Translations under genes and position numbers: made by a program | Assembly: GCA_050011895.1 (NCBI GenBank) | Contig: JBEKIF010000045.1 | Location: 1 to 39,667, forward strand | Source of the DNA: DATBGO01 sp050011895 | GTDB lineage: Bacteria > Actinomycetota > Actinomycetes > Streptosporangiales > Streptosporangiaceae | Length of the DNA: 39,667 nucleotides | Reading direction: 5' to 3' | Shown here: positions 37,746 through 39,667 of the stretch, piece after piece | Layout of the letters: every line of letters starts with the position of its first letter | Numbering within the stretch: the first letter of the stretch is position 1 | The notes under the pieces: model-generated | Databases searched by the model: none | Seen by the model: only the letters and a program-made list of their open reading frames with translations | What the model was told of the DNA's origin: nothing

Positions 37746-38603
37746 CTACCTGACGATGCGGATCACGCGTTCCATGCCGAGCTGGGTGTGCTCACGGCCG
37801 TCCTGGGTGTCCATGAAGCAGGCCAGCACCCAGTAGCCGGTCCGGTTATGGATGACCTGCTGCTGGTAGGCGCCGTGGGTCATGATGTTGACGAACGAGT
37901 AGAAGCCGGTGGCCAGGCGCTGCGCCTGGCTGTCCTTGCCCGCCTTCAGCAGCCGCGCGATCTCGCGCGCACCTGCTGCATTGCGGCCCCGGGCTGCGAC
38001 GATCATGTGCACCAGGAAGCCGTGATTGGCGAACCGGACCAGCTCGCCGTCATGCAGCGTGCCGGGTCCGCGGAAGTTGAACTCGATCGACGCGATAGTC
38101 GCCTGCGGCCTAGGCAGCTGGGCCGGGGAAACGGCCCTGCGGATCGTGAATTGCGTATGCGGCGGGATCTTGGCATTCGATGCCAGGTCGACCGCGACAT
38201 AACGGCCGGGCGCCAGGTTGGCCTGGGCCGAGGTGATGCCCTTGTTGGCCTGCGGGCTGAAGACAACGGAGGCGATGAGGGCGATGTTGTTCGGGTCTCC
38301 CGCCGCGGCCTGGAAGAGCTGGGCCTCGGTGACCCCTCGGTCGAGCCGGACAAACGTCGGCTCCCCCTGCGGCTCGCGGGTGACCTTCGACACGACCTCG
38401 ACCCCGCCGGACCGCTTCGCCCCGGTCACGGTGATTGTCTTGCCATTCATCGCGACAAAGATCTTGGGCAGGGCCGCGTGACTCGGGACCAGCGGGCGCG
38501 CCGGCCGGGTGACAGCGGCATTGGCGGCGACGCCGGTTACGGCGAGGGCCGCTGCCGTGACGGTTGCGCCGACTGCCGCATGAATGTGTTTGTGCTGAAA
38601 CAT
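37746..38603 (-). CDS. secreted protein with cupredoxin-like C-terminus
   Basis: The 285-aa protein has a signal peptide (IHAAVGATVTAAALAVTGVA, ending ANA). The middle (KIFVAMNGKTITVTGAKRSG, LAPGRYVAVDLASNAKIPPH) and the end (FNFRGPGTLHDGELVRFANH, GFLVHMIVAA, HNRTGYWVLACFMDTQDGRE, HTQLGMERVIRI) are beta-rich. The 'HGFLVHM' and 'GYWVLACF.......H...GM' segments resemble cupredoxin copper-site strands ('PHxx' and 'C....H...GM'), with His, Cys, His and Met suitably placed. The family is not named with certainty. An AT-richer upstream region (38604-38700) probably holds the promoter. Confidence 0.7.
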   Translation of the reverse strand: MFQHKHIHAAVGATVTAAALAVTGVAANAAVTRPARPLVPSHAALPKIFVAMNGKTITVTGAKRSGGVEVVSKVTREPQGEPTFVRLDRGVTEAQLFQAAAGDPNNIALIASVVFSPQANKGITSAQANLAPGRYVAVDLASNAKIPPHTQFTIRRAVSPAQLPRPQATIASIEFNFRGPGTLHDGELVRFANHGFLVHMIVAARGRNAAGAREIARLLKAGKDSQAQRLATGFYSFVNIMTHGAYQQQVIHNRTGYWVLACFMDTQDGREHTQLGMERVIRIVR

Positions 38604-38949
38604 GCGATTGGCTCCCTTTAACTGTTTTATGCCGGCCCGTTACCGGAATATGACGATCTGTTGATAAAGACGCAGAGACGGTGACTGCGGATGACAACAT
38701 CAGGGCGCTCAGGTGATCTGAAATCAGCTCACCCACCCGGAATGGCCGCAGTCGCCTAAGCATCCCTCAGGACGCGGCCGCAGTTCAGGGCGGGGTCGCC
38801 GTTAGGGCGCAGCCGCTGTCAAGGGCGGGGCTGCCGTGAGAACGGGGACGCCGCCCCGTCGTCCCGCTCGCTGGCCCGTCGCCCGGTCGGCCTGCCCATC
38901 AGCCCGGCCAGCGCGGGCACGGCCGGCGCGTAGCGGGCAGGATGATGTC
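38604..38949. other. divergent promoter region, 346 bp
   Basis: The left part (38604-38720) is AT-richer than average and probably serves the secreted protein on the minus strand. The right part is GC-rich, with loosely repeated GGGCG and GCCGT blocks, and precedes the amidohydrolase. No gene, RNA or clear operator was recognised. Confidence 0.5.
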
Positions 38950-39667
38950 ATGGCCATTGTCGATGTCTGGATGCAGCATCCGACGCTGCGATTCCTGCAG
39001 CAGGACATGTTCGACTCGCTGCGCCGGTGGACCGGGCAGCCGCTGAGCGACGAGGTACCTATCGACCGCACCCTCGCGGTCATGGACGAGGCCGGCGTGG
39101 AGCGCGGGATGATCTGCGCCTGGTACGACGCAAGCGGCCCGCTCATCAGCAACGACGAGGTGGCGGGCTGGGTCGCTGCGCACCCGGACCGGCTGACCGG
39201 CATCGCGTCCGTCGACATCCGCCGCCCGCGGCTGGCCGTCATGGAACTGCGCCGGGCAGTCAGCGAACTCGGGTTCCGCGGGCTGCGCATCGTGCCGTGG
39301 CTCTGGGGACTGCCGCCCAACCACCGCCTGTACTACCCCCTGTTCGCTGAATGCGTCGAGCTCGGTATCCCGTTCCTGACCCAGGTCGGTCATACCGGCC
39401 CGCTGCGCACGTCGGAGACGGGCCGGCCCATCCCGTACCTCGACGACGTCGCCCTGGAGTTCCCCGACCTCGTGATCGTGGGCGGCCACATCGGCTACCC
39501 GTGGACCACCGAGATGATCGCGCTGGCGACCAAGTACCCGAACGTCTACATCGACACTTCCGCCTACGTGGCGCACCGCTACCCGGCCGAGCTCGTCGAG
39601 TACATGCGCGGGCACGGCAGGCGTAAGGTCCTCTTCGGCTCCAACTACCCGATGATCACCCCGGCGC
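38950..39667 (+). CDS. amidohydrolase-2 family protein (3' end outside window)
   Basis: ATG 38950 follows GGCAGGATGATGTC and the frame is open to the window edge (239 codons). It reads MAIVDVWMQHPTLRFLQQDM, FDSLRRWTG, VERGMICAWYDASGPLIS, GFRGLRIVPWLWGLPPNHRL, IVGGHIGYPWTTEMIALATK, YIDTSAYVAHRYP and VLFGSNYPMI. The barrel strands, HIG and DTSAY elements fit the PF04909 metal-dependent hydrolase/decarboxylase family. The usual N-terminal HxH metal motif is replaced by W-x-Q (DVWMQHP), so the metal site differs from canonical members. The substrate is unknown. The C-terminus is not seen. Confidence 0.85.
   Translation, partial: MAIVDVWMQHPTLRFLQQDMFDSLRRWTGQPLSDEVPIDRTLAVMDEAGVERGMICAWYDASGPLISNDEVAGWVAAHPDRLTGIASVDIRRPRLAVMELRRAVSELGFRGLRIVPWLWGLPPNHRLYYPLFAECVELGIPFLTQVGHTGPLRTSETGRPIPYLDDVALEFPDLVIVGGHIGYPWTTEMIALATKYPNVYIDTSAYVAHRYPAELVEYMRGHGRRKVLFGSNYPMITPA

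Overview
The window is very GC-rich. It carries mycothiol-type (maleylpyruvate isomerase-fold) and VOC-fold enzymes, Kdp regulators, many GTG/TTG starts, purine-rich ribosome binding sites and several apparently leaderless genes. This points to a soil-type, high-GC actinomycete; no narrower taxon can be read from the sequence. About 36 intact or near-intact genes are visible, plus an unusual number of broken ones. No rRNA, tRNA or CRISPR array was seen.

Layout. 1-390: tail of a methyltransferase, then a truncated AhpD-like gene. 660-2530: SRPBCC protein, then a reverse operon of a PadR regulator, a 7-TM-like membrane protein and a newly recognised 44-aa single-TM protein (1335-1469). 2620-6090: scrambled potassium-transport (kdp) remnants (kdpD' on the minus strand; kdpB', kdpC' and the kdpA C-terminal part on the plus strand), two small membrane proteins and a stand-alone KdpD N-terminal domain. 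6260-12680: protein tyrosine phosphatase, DUF6893-like micro-protein, mycothiol-dependent enzyme, P-loop kinase, internally deleted IS256 transposase, ArsB/SLC13 transporter with a Usp protein, VOC protein and Lrp/AsnC regulator. 12750-20470: leaderless small membrane protein, KimA-type potassium importer, 2-hydroxyacid dehydrogenase, arylamine N-acetyltransferase, and a full kdpD-kdpE pair with no kdpFABC beside it. 20740-26500: Cys-rich pentapeptide-repeat protein, double VOC protein, trehalose-6-phosphate synthase, two small hypothetical proteins and an SDR. 26640-32690: reverse-strand exopolysaccharide block (LysM protein, sensor-fused BcsA-like glycosyltransferase, acyltransferase) and a secreted GH30 hydrolase, with an IS5-type remnant between the last two. 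32690-33630: gene-poor, AT-richer structured DNA. 33630-39667: quinone-oxidoreductase-like MDR, NUDIX hydrolase, DrrAB-like ABC exporter, a GlxA-type regulator scar, two strong hairpins, a secreted cupredoxin-like protein and the start of an amidohydrolase.

How the genes fit together. Potassium and osmotic stress recur: KimA, KdpDE, an orphan KdpD sensor domain, OtsA and Usp proteins. The structural Kdp pump present here is wrecked and rearranged, so KimA may carry potassium uptake and KdpDE may act on genes elsewhere. A second theme is envelope polysaccharide: a synthase with degenerate receiver and GGDEF-like domains in the position of a nucleotide-sensing module. A third is gene erosion by internal deletion: the kdp genes, the IS256 transposase and the GlxA-type regulator all keep both flanks of a gene but have lost the middle.
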